64,000 nucleotides of DNA, from positions 25,668,001 to 25,732,000 of the forward strand of contig JBHGNT010000004.1 in NCBI GenBank assembly GCA_043228905.1, given 5' to 3'. A program made the position numbers and the translations under genes. Positions 13,146-26,700 of the stretch are shown here, in pieces. Source of the DNA: Azolla caroliniana. Taxonomy: Eukaryota; Polypodiophyta. A model generated the notes under the pieces. The model was not told the origin of the DNA. It saw only the letters and a list, made by a program, of their open reading frames with translations, and did no database searches. Numbering within the stretch: the first letter of the stretch is position 1; each line of letters opens with the position of its first letter.

Positions 13146-13330
13146 CTTTCTTTCAACACAACGCTTTGCTTTACCTTTTCTTCCTTAGTGCCCCAAAGCT
13201 CAGAGGAGTCGCAGAAGGAATCCCTCCGCAGCAGCACATTGGAAGGTCTGCATGACATCTGCTCCTCCTCCTCAGCGAATGGCCTAGGGATTGATCGGGA
13301 GAATAGACACAGAGTGTACAACTATGTATG
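13146..13330. promoter_or_regulatory. Upstream region of the PPR gene
   Basis: Immediate 5' flank or leader of the minus-strand PPR gene. It includes a donor-like GGTAAAGC at about 13165-13172, which could pair with the TTTGCAG at 13080 to make a short 5' intron. The simple pairing would not keep the frame of the minus-strand ORF upstream, so I leave it as leader. Confidence 0.35.
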
Positions 13331-13400
13331 AGATCACCCAAATGCCCACATACCGACATGAACCCGGGCTTCCCCTCAAAATGTGAGTGTGGATTGATGT

Positions 13401-13456
13401 ACATGTATGTATGTATGTATGTATGTATGTATGTATGGATGGATGGATGGATGGAT
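13401..13456. repeat. (ATGT)n(GGAT)n compound microsatellite
   Basis: Perfect tetranucleotide run of 'tatg' passing directly into 'gatg' repeats, upstream of the PPR gene. Confidence 0.9.
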
Positions 13457-16059
13457 TAGGAGGAGATGTGGGATGGACCCATCATCAACTCCAACTATTA
13501 AGTGTTGCAAGCCTTCATCGAGAATCGGGGCGCAACAAGCGGTAGGTATTGTTGTGGTATTGGAGAGTAGTCCACCTAAACCCTAAACCCGCTTTCGATT
13601 GCTCCTTCTTTCTTTGTTGCTCCTTGATGAGCAACAATTGTCCTTAGCTCGAGGCCAATTTGGCCTTACCTAGAGTTGTTTTGGGACCACCTTAAGTTTG
13701 AAAAAGAACCAACTAGGAACAATAATGGGGTCCCAAAGCCTGGTTAAGGAACTAAGAGACAATATTTTATGTAAATTCATTGTCAATACTTGGAAAAGTC
13801 CAGTGGTAGAGAGTGCTAGTCACTTGGAGACAGTTTTTACAATAGTTAACCCTTTTTCAATGGGTAAGAGAGATTAAAATAAAGAAAGGTATTAAGGGGA
13901 TATCCTTGAGTTTTGATGTGGCATCTCTACAATCGACGACACGTTACCTTGGTTGGTGTAGGCCTCCCATGTGATTCATTGCCCCATAGATCAGTTTGTT
14001 GACAAAACGTGGGCCTTGATTGTTATTATTGTTGTAATTAATTCTTACCATTTGAGCTACATTTTATTATCAACTAAATTTCTACCTCATTTCTTTCCCT
14101 CATAGTCACTTCGATGATAATCCTCACATATTGTAAACCTTGAAATTTAGAAACTTTTCTCCCTTCATATAGGCCACATCACGATATCAATAATTGGCAC
14201 CCAATAGGATACCTCTAGCTCCCAATCCAAAGAATCTCAAAACCTATGGAAAGGTTTCGAGAATGCAGACTGTGTCGTTGACAATGTAGTGTGTCTTCAT
14301 GGAACTCAGGTTACAATGTGTAGAGATAGCCTAGTTATGCAAACTATACCACATCCATCTTTGAGAGAGAGGATCGTCAAATCATCTTCCATGTGTGCCT
14401 TGAGGTTTGCATCAATGATCTCATCAAGCATATCAATGTTCTTGGCATGAAGGAGAATTGAGTGGTGGGGCCAAAGGGTCTTGGCAAACATTGGAGGCTT
14501 GGGCTCAAACTCATGAGTTAGAACACATGTTGTAAAAACGACAATGATCGTCTTGTTTGTAATTCTCTTGTCATGTGTCTTAATCGAGATCTGAATTAGG
14601 ATCTATGGTACCTAGTAATTCTAGTAGTTGCAATGATTCCTTTTGTGATGATTAAAATTCATGATACATCAACCCTCATGATCCAACACGTAGTAATTGG
14701 GTGAATTCATCCCAATAGAATTTGCACAATGGGTGTTTTCGGCTCTCAAAAATCTTCTTCCTTTAAACTCCAAGGGTACTCCATAATTATTGACTCCATG
14801 GGGTGGATGTTGGTAATCATTTTATTCATGCCGTTTGGAAAGGGTTTTTCATAGTGATTGACAACAACATCCAACAGTGAGGTCAAGAGGTTGACAACCC
14901 TCAAAGTCATATGTAGTGGGTCTTGAAGTGCCTAGAGGAATGTGCTCTTCAAGTTGTCAATATGGACACAATGAAGCAACTTTCAAATCAATTACATTGG
15001 AAGCTTATGATGAACTATGGTAGCCCATCCTGTGTACTTGGTAGATAATGTAGAATAGACATAGTTGGTTTGCTTTGATGAGATGTAGAGCTTAAACATG
15101 TGTCGAAAATATTTTCACACCAATGAAGGTTTGATTGGCATATTGTGCCCTTACAAGCTCACAACGTGGCCATCTATCGAGAAGTTGAGCTCAAGTGAGT
15201 GGGAAGGTGTTGGTGTCCCTGAGATTTATATGGAAGTTCAAAATGGACGACCATACTAACCACATTGTTTGCACATATGACAATAATGCTTTGTGGGTTG
15301 AGTAACATGTCCATTAATAACTAATTACGAGCCTTCCTACTAATAATGGTAGTGTATTGTGATCATTGCAAATAATTTCTCATGGTCAATATATACTTGC
15401 TAGAACAAATATGTGCTAGAAGAATGTTCCAAGCATAGTTCTCTATTGCTTATTTTCCCAAATATAATGAAACATTGAGATTCGTCAATGTTGTTAGTGC
15501 ATTACAAACCACTATAGTAAGAAAGCATATGATTTCTTCAAAACTTGAGGTGAGGACTCTCTATAATGTCATTCTTTGTAGTTTTTTCAGTCAATAAGTT
15601 TTGTTTGAGGCCCAAATACTCGTTTATTAATTACATCCATTAATTTAGTTCTTAGACATTGTTGAGTCTCTACATATATATTAATATTCGAGACTTTAAG
15701 GCTGCCCTCAAAACTGATGGCATCAAATGTAAGTGCTCAATTGCAATTTTGAAGGTAAGAGAGCCATGGAGATGAATAGTCAAAGCTTTACTTGCATACT
15801 AATGATAAGGATGTTAGTTACACATTGGACTCACCTAACTCATGAACAATTAATTTGTTTTATTTGAAAGTTGAAACTATACATATTATTTGAAAATGTA
15901 TTTATTTTTAGTGAAAGTATTATCGTTGATCAAGTGACAATAAGAATAGTAGGTTGATGGCATAGGACACAACTATAATAATTATGTGTTGAGGTTGATT
16001 TGATATCTGTTTAACAATGAAATAAGGTTTTCATGCATGGAAACTATCCATCAATTAAA

Positions 16060-16400
16060 ATTACACAAGATACTCTTAATATTTAAAGCATGTTTGGTTG
16101 ACTATAAAGACCACAAATGTCATTCAATCAAATGGCACAACCTTTATATTAACCATAAGGATAAAAGAAGTGCAAGATGCTCCTAATATTTAAAGTGTGT
16201 TATTTTGACTTGAAAGCCTATAACTGTTATTCGATCAAATGGCAAGCTACACCACCTTTCTGCTAACCCTAAGGATGAATGAGGTGCAAGATACTTGAAA
16301 TCATTTTAAGTACACTCCAAATCCCACAAATGTTATTCCATAAAGTGGCACCACCATTTTCATAACCTTAAGGATAAAATGAGCAAAAGGCATTTTGGAA
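16060..16400. repeat. Diverged tandem repeat, three copies of about 115 bases
   Basis: Three successive units share 'caagatactcctaatattta', 'ttattcgatcaaatggca' and 'taaccctaaggataaa' in the same order. The copies are well diverged, so the array is old. Confidence 0.6.
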
Positions 16401-18862
16401 ATTGAAAGGGTCATAGGTAGTTCTGGGGGTTACAACTACTTTAGTAGAAGTAACAACCCAATATTAAGATTGCATATGACACCATACTAATATACTTTTG
16501 GGCATTTCTTTGCATCTTGGTTTTGAGCCTCACCATCTTCCCCACATGTTGAGGATGAGACCCTAGCTCTGGGTGACCATGAGATGATATGCTCCATTGT
16601 GAAAAAAACAAGATGAACTTTGTATATTCCATCAAAGAGACCACCAACTCATGCCATTGTCTACGTATATATTTCATAAAAAGGTTCTTGAAACTTAAGC
16701 CACACGTTTGTTTTCTATTATGTTGCTTCCAGAAAAGTACTATTGTGATATATCAAATATTCAAAAGAAGGGCAAATGGATTCCAAATTACATGCTTTGT
16801 GATCAAGATTCAAAACTAATTCTTTGGTGCTCTAACATGCTCTTTGTGGTGTGTAAAACATTTGTATGAAAATCATTTGCAACAAAGGTTCCATAGGGTT
16901 TACAATTGTAACTCACAACACCACATTAAAGATCTCATTATCAAAGCATGATGTGCAATTCAAAACCATATCATATTATAAGTATGGAAAAAAGGTGCAA
17001 ATTGACACATTGAACCTCATTGATCAAAGCATGATGCACCATTGAACTCATGCCACAATATATTTACCTACAAAACATTGCACAATGCAAAACCGCAATT
17101 TATAATTCAAGGTACAATGTTGTGTTGATTCCATGTGGGTGTTATTATTGAAGTGTTATATTGCGAAGATTCGAATCTTGGATAGTTGAAATCAAATTCA
17201 AAGATTTTACCAATCCATGGTGGATTGTCTTATTGGGCTTTAAATGGACATGTCCCATATGTGGTATTTTCATCCTCAATGGTTTACGTTATTAGGGGGC
17301 TCTTCTAGCCATACATCATTTTAGGGTTCAGAACTCTCATAGATGAACTTTGAAGCTTCCATGGACAATCCCTAATATAAAGTGTATTGTGGGCTCATTG
17401 ATCTTGCTCTAGCATATTGCATTGGTGAGTTCTCATTTATTTGCCATTTAGATCATATCGATCTACTGTATTGTGGGACCCCACATATTATGGCTATGTT
17501 AAGATAGAGCCCTCTATGCGCACATATTACTAGCTCACTTGTATAGAAGATGGAATATATCACATATTAACATGGCATGTAGGGCCTTTTGGACCAACAT
17601 TATCAAAGGGATTTGAGGGAAATTGTCCCATGCGAGAAAAGACACATTTATAAATGTACACATACATATGTGTGTGTATGCTTGCACACACTCATAAGTA
17701 TACACAAACATATATTTTATGTAGGGCATTGCAAACCATATAATGACCCCCTTATACTTTCATGTACTGGGCACACACACACACTTGAGTTCTAGTATTT
17801 GTTCCATTTACATGCACTATCATTTATATTTTTGTATTATCATCGTCTTCACTCTTGCCTTTTGATCTTATGATTTCCTATACTTCTATGTACACACGAT
17901 TGAGTTCTAGCCTTAGTTCCCTTGACACACACTATTGTGTGCATTTTTGGACTATAATCCTCTTCACGCTATGGTGTTTGATACTATTTGTGGGCTTTGG
18001 TAGCCTTGCCCTAAAGATAATATTATGGGGCTCTATGGGCATGTCTCATAGATCTTATTGATTGGGTCTTAGCTCTAGATATCATGCTCCATACATTAGA
18101 TGGTTCCAACATCCTTATCCTAAATGGTATATGAGACTTATAATTAGAGCTCACTAGTATAATATATCGAACATAACCATTAGAGCTAATTAATAGAATT
18201 TATGAGATATGCGTATCAAATATTGCTAGCACAATTTACGAATCATCACCATATGCAACTACTAACATGATTATAAAACATGGTTGTCAAAGCAAGCTTG
18301 TACAATCTACAAAGGACAACATATGGGTATAATCTTTGTAATCCAATTATATGATCTACAAAAGATAACCATTACAAGCCAAGTTTGGTGCTAATGTGAT
18401 TTATGGAACATGGCCATCACAAACCCAAGTTTCATGGATTGTAGCCCACTAATATGATATTTGTGAAATGTTCAGCACAACATTCGTCACAAGTGTGTTA
18501 ATAAAAAAACAAAAGAACATCAATGACCTCATTGTGGAAGAATATCAATGATACATTACTCTAGAGAACTTCAATGAATCATAACTCCGGAGAACATTGA
18601 TGACTTACCTACCATTCATTAGATAGAACCCATATTGTGGTGCTTACTTTGCCAGTTGTGTGATTGATTGTTTCACTTTCACTCTACTCCGACGTTGATG
18701 GGTGTGTGTGCAGAGTGACAAGAAATGTCCGGACACAAAGAAATGTTTTGTGTAGCGTATAGAGAGTCTTTTGTCACCCGAGAAGAGAGAGTATAAGCCT
18801 TCCCAATGCTAAAATGATAAATAGTTAATGTGTGGAAGCATTATTCCAAGTTATATATTTTT

Positions 18863-18935
18863 AGACAAGCATTATCAAAGGGATTGGACAAGCATTATCA
18901 AAGGGATTTGGACAAGCAACATCAAAGGAATTTGT
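18863..18935. repeat. Short tandem repeat (acaagcattatcaaagggat), three copies
   Basis: Three copies of about 23 bases; the third reads acaagcaacatcaaaggaat. A single related copy (accaacattatcaaagggat) lies at 17594, also followed by 'tgtccc' and CA-rich sequence, so both loci may derive from one dispersed element. Confidence 0.6.
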
Positions 18936-18963
18936 CCCCATGGCATAGAGAGAGTGAGTAATC

Positions 18964-18965
18964 AC

Positions 18966-19021
<56 letters not shown>

Positions 19022-19045
19022 CGATACATATACATACATACACGC
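18964..19045. repeat. (ACACAT)n microsatellite
   Basis: A run of acacat units, decaying at the right end. It creates spurious HIHIHI and VYVYVY ORFs on the two strands. Confidence 0.9.
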
Positions 19046-20133
19046 ATTGAAAGAGAGATAGGTCTTGCACCGACCACGGGAAAAATGTTACAAGAACTCG
19101 ATCTGAGAGGATAGAAAGGGCAAGATTTCTTCAAGATCAAGGCTATGGAGAAGAAGAGGAAAGATCTTCACTGAAGAAAACAGAGGAAGTTGAGGACATT
19201 GAGTATAATTCGTTTCTTCTTCTTCTCTTTCCTTCCGTCTTTGTGGGTTCAGACCATTTATGGCATATAAATCGGTTGTTGTTATCTCTTCGCAATTCGA
19301 AGAAGCCCAAAGCTCGAAGCAGAGGTATGCTTCTTCTTCCCTGTTCCCCCATGAAGAAAAGTAGTAAATAATAATGTTTTCTTTATATTGCCCTTCACAA
19401 TCCAAGAGATGAAAATTGTAGAATTTGATCATGGGACTCGTAGATTATGTGATTTGTATTGGAATTGGGTCTTTGAAGTCATAGATTTACTTGATTTATA
19501 TTGGAATCTTGCTCTAGGATTAGAGTTGGGTAAATAGCTAGCATCACCTAGTGCGATAAGAGAGAAGAGGAGAGAGGGGCATGATGATCCATCACTGTCT
19601 TCGAGCAGCCAGTAGCATGCCAGGAGAAGAGAGAAGTATATAGAAATGGTAATCATTTACTTGATTTGTCTAAAAATCTGCCCTTACGTGCCACCATTTG
19701 CTTGATTTGTATTAAATAGAGGAATATGCCACTATGTGCTTGGTCGTCTTATCGAAATGGATAATCTTTTTCTTGGTTTATATTGAAGTAAAGAAATATA
19801 CTGCCATTTTCTTGTTTCAAATCGGAATGTTCCTTGGTAAACCTAGGACCATGTAGTTTGAGAAAGCGAAAGAGAGGAAGAGGAAAAGAGAAATGCCACC
19901 ATTTACTTGCTTGATCTATTCTGAAATAGAGGATTGTCCACCAATATTTCCCTAACGTAGACCCCAGTAAACCTAGTAATTATATACACTGATATAAAGA
20001 GATAGATAGATGAAGAAGAAGAGATCATAGAGACAATTGGCCACCATTTTGCTTGATTTAACAGATCCAGATAAACCTAACATCAAATATATATTGAGGT
20101 AAAAGAATAAATAAAGGGAAGAGGAAGAAAGAA

Positions 20134-21500
20134 ATGGCTACCAAGATTGATCCTCCCAATGGCGCAATGTCGGCCCCTGGAAAACACTACTTTATGCTGT
20201 GGCGGACAATCTTTGAAGTGGACCTGAGGTATGTACCCATCAAACCTATAGGGAAGGGTGCCTATGGGATTGTCTGCTCAGCCCGAGATGCAAACACAGG
20301 TGCCAAGGTCGCAATCAAGAGGAACACGAATGTTTTCGAGAATACTACTGATGCTCGTCGCACCCTGCGGGAGATCAAACTCTTACGACACCTCTTCCAT
20401 GAGAATATCATTGCAGTTAAAGACATCATGGTGCCTTCATCTAAGCATGCCTTTAAGGACCTCTATGTTGTTTATGAACTCATGGATACCGACCTTCACC
20501 AAATTATTCGCTCATCGCAGCTCCTCAACGATGACCATTACCAGTATCTCATATACCAGGTATATATTCTACGTTGAATTATGACTCTACATTGATGGTC
20601 ATTTAGGCGAGATAGGTGCCCATTAGCTTGTACATGGCTATTTTTGTTGGCTTCAGTCTGGTTAGCTATGGTCTTATTATAGTTCTAGGGTGAACTTCCT
20701 TGCCCTATGTCAATGTGGACGTTAATTCTACCATGTTTTCTTTAAAACCAGATATTGATGAGTGGGTGAAAATCATTTGACCATGTTATTGCATTGCCTT
20801 ACCATATGTGCAGTTGCTTCGAGGATTAAAATACTTGCACTCAGCGAATGTCCTACACCGCGATCTGAAGCCAAGTAACTTGCTCTTAAATGCTAATTGC
20901 GATCTCAAAATATGTGATTTTGGACTTGCTCGGACGGGTCCTGAGAAGGGGCAATTCATGACTGAGTATGTTGTGACCCGATGGTATCGAGCTCCTGAGC
21001 TTCTTCTTTCCTGTGATGAATATGGTAGCGCCATTGATGTGTGGTCGGTTGGATGCATCTTTGCCGAGCTTCTAGGCCGGAAGCCTATATTTCCAGGGAA
21101 AGACTATCTTCACCAACTCAAGCTCATCTTATCTACGATAGGAACACCATCTGAAGATGACCTTCACTTCATCCCTAATGAGACAGCCAGGAGCTTCATT
21201 CGATCACAACCTTCTACTCCTCGACTATCGCTTGCTAAGATCTACCCTAAGGCCAACCCTCTTGCGATTGATTTAATCGAGAAAATGCTTGTGTTTGATC
21301 CAAGGAAGAGGATCACTGTCATTGAAGCATTGAATCATCCTTATTTGGCAATGCTTCATGATGAGAATCTTGAGCCTATTGCTCCTGCCCGATTTGATTC
21401 AAGCTTTGAGGATGATGATCTAAAAGAGCATGATTTGAGAGAGAAGGTGTGGGGAGAGATGCTTTTCTATCATCCCGAGGCCAGCGTTGGAATATGCTAG
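20134..21500 (+). CDS. Mitogen-activated protein kinase, TEY type, probably group C
   Basis: Serine/threonine kinase at the end of a MAPKKK-MAPKK-MAPK cascade. Exons are 20134-20559 and 20814-21500, joined at CAG/gtatat...tgtgcag/TTG in phase 0, giving 370 residues. Visible features are the glycine loop GKGAYG (40-45), the ATP lysine in VAIK (K62), HRDLKP with catalytic D159, DFG (177-179), the activation loop TEY (T192-Y194) and an LHDENLEP sequence resembling the common docking site. The N-terminal MATxxDPPNG, the GKHYF context, the C-terminal FYHPEA and the single intron after YQ all fit plant group C (MPK1/2/7/14). The central region, e.g. [15 protein letters not shown], is less diagnostic. 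The residues after K62 read RNTN where relatives usually have a KI.N pattern. The frame is intact and the gene looks functional. Confidence 0.93.
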
Positions 21501-22930
21501 AACCAAAGGAAAAGTCATTGTTACAGACCTAAAAACAATTGGCATGAGGTTTGAACACATATGAAGGAAGCTTTGGTTAAGGCAGTCGAAAAATGTTTCA
21601 GGTATGCATTATGGGGAAAATGCATGCTACTGCGAGAGAAAGATGTACATATTTGTGCACAGTTAAGTCACTATAACCTTATATGTAGGATTCAAACCAC
21701 CTTGTTAGTTATTTGCAACTCAAGTCACTATACTATTTGTGTAGGTAAATGACTTCTGCTCAGGATTTGAAGCTTTTATTAAAAATTTGTATATCTAGAT
21801 GCTTGTCATGTCATAAGTACACACAACTCTCAACTTTTCGAACTTGTGAGGATGTAGTGGAGAGATTGTTAATCTCTGCATATTTGTATTATGGAACATT
21901 GGGCACAATCTCCTACATTTGTTTGTTTCAAACATCGGAAAGTTGTGGTTATATAAGCACACAAAGTGCTTGACACATATGTATGAGGACCGAAGAACTC
22001 AAATATCTATAATATATTACCAAGAGCTTGCTTACTAAGTTTGTGATTGCTAGATAAATTTAAGAATTAAATTACAATATGAGAACTACAATCGAGCCAT
22101 AGGACCTTCAAGGAGGTTCCAATGCATGCTTCTAAGTTAAAGAGTATCAATTCAATCAACATTTTAGATATTTTGGAAGTCATAAAAGCTATCAAACTTC
22201 ATGATTGTGATGACATTAGTGCTTGCTTCATTATAAAGTAAGATATTATTTTTAGATCGTGCATTTGACTCCATTATTGCTATTTTTTGGAAACTCTAAA
22301 TCTAGATGTATACATAGCTACTATTGCCATCACCTTGTCATTCATAAAATAACTAGTGTTACATGCCATGCCTAATTAATCATGAACAATTACTTAGTGC
22401 CACACCCCAAAATAGATCATTATAGCCTACTATATTTCAAATAATCCATTAATTTCCATTATAGTATACATGTTTGAAATTCATTTTTCAATCTCAAACA
22501 ATGATGTTTACATAAAAATGAACTACAAAGGATTTCATTTATTGCAAGATGTACCAAACCATCTTGGCGTCAATGGACCTTGTCCAATGGAACATGACGA
22601 GTGGTTAACATACCTTGAAGTGCATTTTGACCTCATAAGACCTTATCTTATAAAACCTTGGTTTTATTTCAAATAGGAAGGTGCCATGTGATTAATTGTA
22701 CAAATCAATTAATGGATGTCATAATGTGTTGTGATTGATAAATGATGTGTTGAAAATTGGAGGGAGAGTATAAGATTGATGAAACGAGGCCTTAAATGTA
22801 TGAAGAAGCAATCAAGAATCATAATACCAATTGAAATGCATTGTAAGAGAACAAACGCACACATGTATCTAATGCATTAGTACATTGATCTCACATGTAT
22901 CTAATGATTATGCTTAATTTAATAATTATC
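21501..22930. other. 3' flank of MAPK, no gene seen
   Basis: AT-rich sequence holding the presumed 3' UTR of the MAPK and then unremarkable intergenic DNA. Small ORFs here lack recognisable features. Confidence 0.5.
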
Positions 22931-22937
22931 ACAAAAT

Positions 22938-23175
22938 TGATTTGCATTCGAGTATATTTCATCATTCGAGTAATGGTAAACACCCTCCAAATTTACCATA
23001 CTTTTGTATTCATTATTTATTATAAGGTAAAACTTTTTTTTTAAGGTAAGAAAGTTAAAGATAAAAAATGTAGAAAAAAACATAGTATGTTTTCATAACA
23101 TATGCATTAGTTTGCAAATGTATGAAAAAGAATGTTTGCAAATGCATTCGATATGTTCTATATGTTACGGTCTAT
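22938..23175 (+). mobile_element. MITE-like dispersed element, copy 1
   Basis: About 240 bases from 'tttgcattcgagtatatt' to 'gcattcgatatgttct'. It shares a highly similar core (cttttgtattcattattta, aaggtaagaaagtt, tgaaaaagaatgtttgc) with the reverse complement of 29776-30050. No coding capacity. The size, AT-richness and weakly complementary ends (TGCATTCGA and its complement) suggest a non-autonomous DNA transposon; family unknown. Confidence 0.6.
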
Positions 23176-23767
23176 ATGAGGCATCTCTCAAGTGAATATT
23201 CCATGTTGACTAGTATTTATTTATGAGTGGTTCATTTGAGAGCCATAACTACAAGACCCCAATTTATGGATCATCATCCTTGAACTCAAGGGGCTTGCCC
23301 CTAAAGAGTGTGCACAATTGGTTTACACAAAATGTACATCCTACCATGTTATTTCATAATATCACTTGACAAGATATTTTGACAAGGTACACGACAATAA
23401 GCTAGTAGTTTTTGCTCTCTTCTTTTGTTACTTATTTCAAAACCCATTTTATTAAATGTTTCAAAAGCAACCTACTAGAAGTTTAACATACCAAAATCAA
23501 GGGAGGTTATTGGCTTCTAGCATGTACATACATTGCTCCCATCCATCTCATAACAATGAATCTTTTATAGCAAATACACAAATTCAGTGATGGTGTACTT
23601 CTCACACATCGGAGTCAAAGAATTTGTAGCCCCCTTCCAACAATGCCCACCATCTACCCATCTAAAGGATGCTAAAAGAATCAACTGTTTGGCCTTTTCA
23701 TGATGAACCATCAAACTCTCTATACGTTTGACCACTACTCTTTAACGGTTCACAATTAAAGACATCT

Positions 23768-26700
23768 TCACTCTACTCCAGTATCAGCTCTCTTTAAATT
23801 AACTGAAGAAATCTTTCCACATATCCTTTGGTTCAAATAAATTACAATTGGACATATATACACCATACAATCTCCGACGAGATTTTGTTTAGCAAACCAT
23901 ATTTCTGTTTGCAGACTCGAGTTGTTTAATCCTTGAATACGCATCCTGTATTCACACACCTGGTTAAAAATTCTACAAACTCATACAAGCTTCTACAAAA
24001 TTGATGGGAGAGAATAATGAAAACACCTTGAGCTTCTTTCGTAGATCTTCGTCTTCTCGACCTCGTTGCTTAATTTCTCCTTCTAACTGTTGCCTTAGTC
24101 TATCCCTCTCCTGGACAACACCATGCAAGGATGCTTTTATCTCCTTCATTTTCTTTTCCAGATCGGATACCTGTCAATAATATAACATACATGTTTTTTC
24201 ACAGTAATCAGGTTATTCATGAAAAGAAACAAATTGTCACGGACATACATAATCTTTCTCTTAACACTCATGAAAAGGAACACATTCTCGCGGACATACA
24301 TATTTGTTCTCCTAAAATTCATGAAAAAGAACAAATTCTCATGGGCACATATAGTATTCATGAAAGTAAAAAAATACTCACGGACATACACATAAATTTT
24401 CTGCTATTATTTCATGCATGAAAAGGGAACTATAATATAACTACAATGGTTACAAGAGTAGTAGAGGTGATATATATAACCACTATTCTTATCAGCACCC
24501 CGGATGGTTCAACTTGGGTCACATTTCACTATGGGTCCCAATCGGAAGACTTGCATTTTAAAATGCCTACACCAATGAACACTTGACAGAAGAAGAGAAC
24601 ATAGAAGTTTCGCATAAGAAGCATTTCTTGTTAATACCTGAGAATAGAACCGTAATCGTATCAATTTCACATAAACTCTCCCCTCACAGTGTTCATCATC
24701 TGATAATAATAATTACTCAACTCCCTTTTTTAATGATAAACACTGGCAGGAGAATTTGAGTGGAATTTATAGAATTATATGGTCGTTGTCTACATCCAAA
24801 GGCTATAATGATGGTTTTCTTTCCCATTCATTTAACATCTACATGCTGGCAGTGCAATTTTTTTGTTTCACATTTAATGAAATGAAATTCAATAATAAAA
24901 GAGATACTTTTAAATTTGACTTACTTTTGCTTCAAGCTGGTTGTTCTTATCAACCTCCTTTAAAAATCTCTCCACGTCCACCTCATTCCTGAATATTAAT
25001 TTCCACAGTCAAATGTACGTACACTTATGAATGTGTCTTCTAGTCTTATGCACTACACTGTGACAAGGTTATAATTCGGTATATTTTGTGTTAAAAGTTC
25101 TCACCTATCAGGAGCTGGCAATATGCCTTCATTTCTTTCAAGAAATGATCTCACAGGATTGTTTGGACTATAGTTGGGTTCCACCCAATTTTCGCTCATA
25201 GTTCTTGTATCTTTATTGCCAAACTGCATACATGCATTCACATAGAGATATTGGCAAGTCGATGTATGTCAACATGTATGAAAGGGGTGATTGGGATGTT
25301 GTATGCATACCCATGGAAGAGAAGACGATGAATGATCTTCTACTTCATTAGTTTGGGGCAATGAGGAAGTTTGGAAGGATGGTTGTGGCATTTGTGAGAT
25401 GTGCTGATTTGGCATTCCTGATGTGTGTTGATCAATTGCCCTTTTCCTCATAAACACTCCACATTCATGAGATCCATCAGATTGAAATCCTAAGGTCACA
25501 CCTCAAATATGTCAAGACTCTTATTAAATATGGAAATTATTTACTGCAATCGAAGTTTTAGTGCAGATAAGAAGGAATTACTTTGAGCAGAATAACTTGT
25601 CTTTGATGCTTTTTTCGTTTTAGAATTGTAATAACCAATCAGATGGCAACAGTTTGACCTGTATTAACAAAAATGTAGTCAACAACGGTGTCGCAATAAA
25701 CTTAAAAGTATATTGTTGCATCCGTACCAATATGTCTTTTGCATTTGTAACAGTCGAGACTCAAGTCTGGCCAGAACATTTGTCTTTTCAAAACCTTGCT
25801 TGTCATGAGCAGGTTCCACAAAATTTGCTTCGAGAACGCCTACAGATCAGATACAGTAGAATCTCGTATTTTGTTGATTTCTCCATAATCATTATGGAAC
25901 TTTATTTCTAATCCAATCATATGGAGCATGGAAAACGAAGTCTTGTGACATACCAATGATACCTCTGCCTTGACTACTTGCTGAATTCCAGATTCGCCAG
26001 AATGGCTGTACAAGGCATACAGTTGTTGTAAGAGACTTTCAAAAAATCATGTTTGGTTTTGTAACTGGCCATATAAAAGAGATTGGCAAGCAACCTTAAT
26101 TAGCCTATTTTTGTGATACACATTGAATCCTTGCACATCAACATGGTCTTTTGCATCTTTTACAAAACCTACTGTTACAACTGCCACCATCTGAAAAGCA
26201 TCGGTATAACCCATTTTAGATACTGGAGGAGACTAAAATAGTAACATCTCCATGTAATACGCATGTAACTCTATCGTTTATAGTACGTATGAAAAATATG
26301 CAGTGTGGCAGCTTACATTTGATTCCTTCTGTACATTATCACTTCCACCATGAGGTTTATATGTGTGTTCTTGCGTGAACATCAGATCATTCACTAAGTT
26401 ATGGTGTTCAACATCCTTCCCCCGTAATATGATGCGAAACCCTGGGGGTAACCTCAGATATAAAATTGATGTGTAACTCTGTTTTGGTGAAAAGGTTAAT
26501 AAGACTTTAAATAAACATTTCATTAAATAATCTAATCTAAACCACAAAACTACCTACTCGTAAAGAGTGACGGTACGTAAGATAATGTCGTGAGTTTGGG
26601 AAGCGTTGTGCCATCACAATCTTTTTCTCATCACGATTTGCACCCCGTACTTGTATGTCCTACCATATGCACACAATGATATTGTTCAGATTTGCCCAAA

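Larger units (their letters stand above)
13457..20133. other. Gene-poor region between PPR and MAPK genes
   Basis: No coding feature can be supported. It holds a diverged tandem array at 16060-16400, a tandem copy cluster and (ACACAT)n microsatellite at 18.86-19.05 kb, and a diffuse repeat leading into the MAPK start. These are listed separately. Confidence 0.6.

Noticed and set aside
13785-13850. tRNA-like A box (gtccagtggtagag)
   Set aside because: No B box or cloverleaf follows within the expected distance.
18828-19140. ORFs reading HIHIHI or VYVYVY
   Set aside because: Produced entirely by the (ACACAT)n microsatellite.
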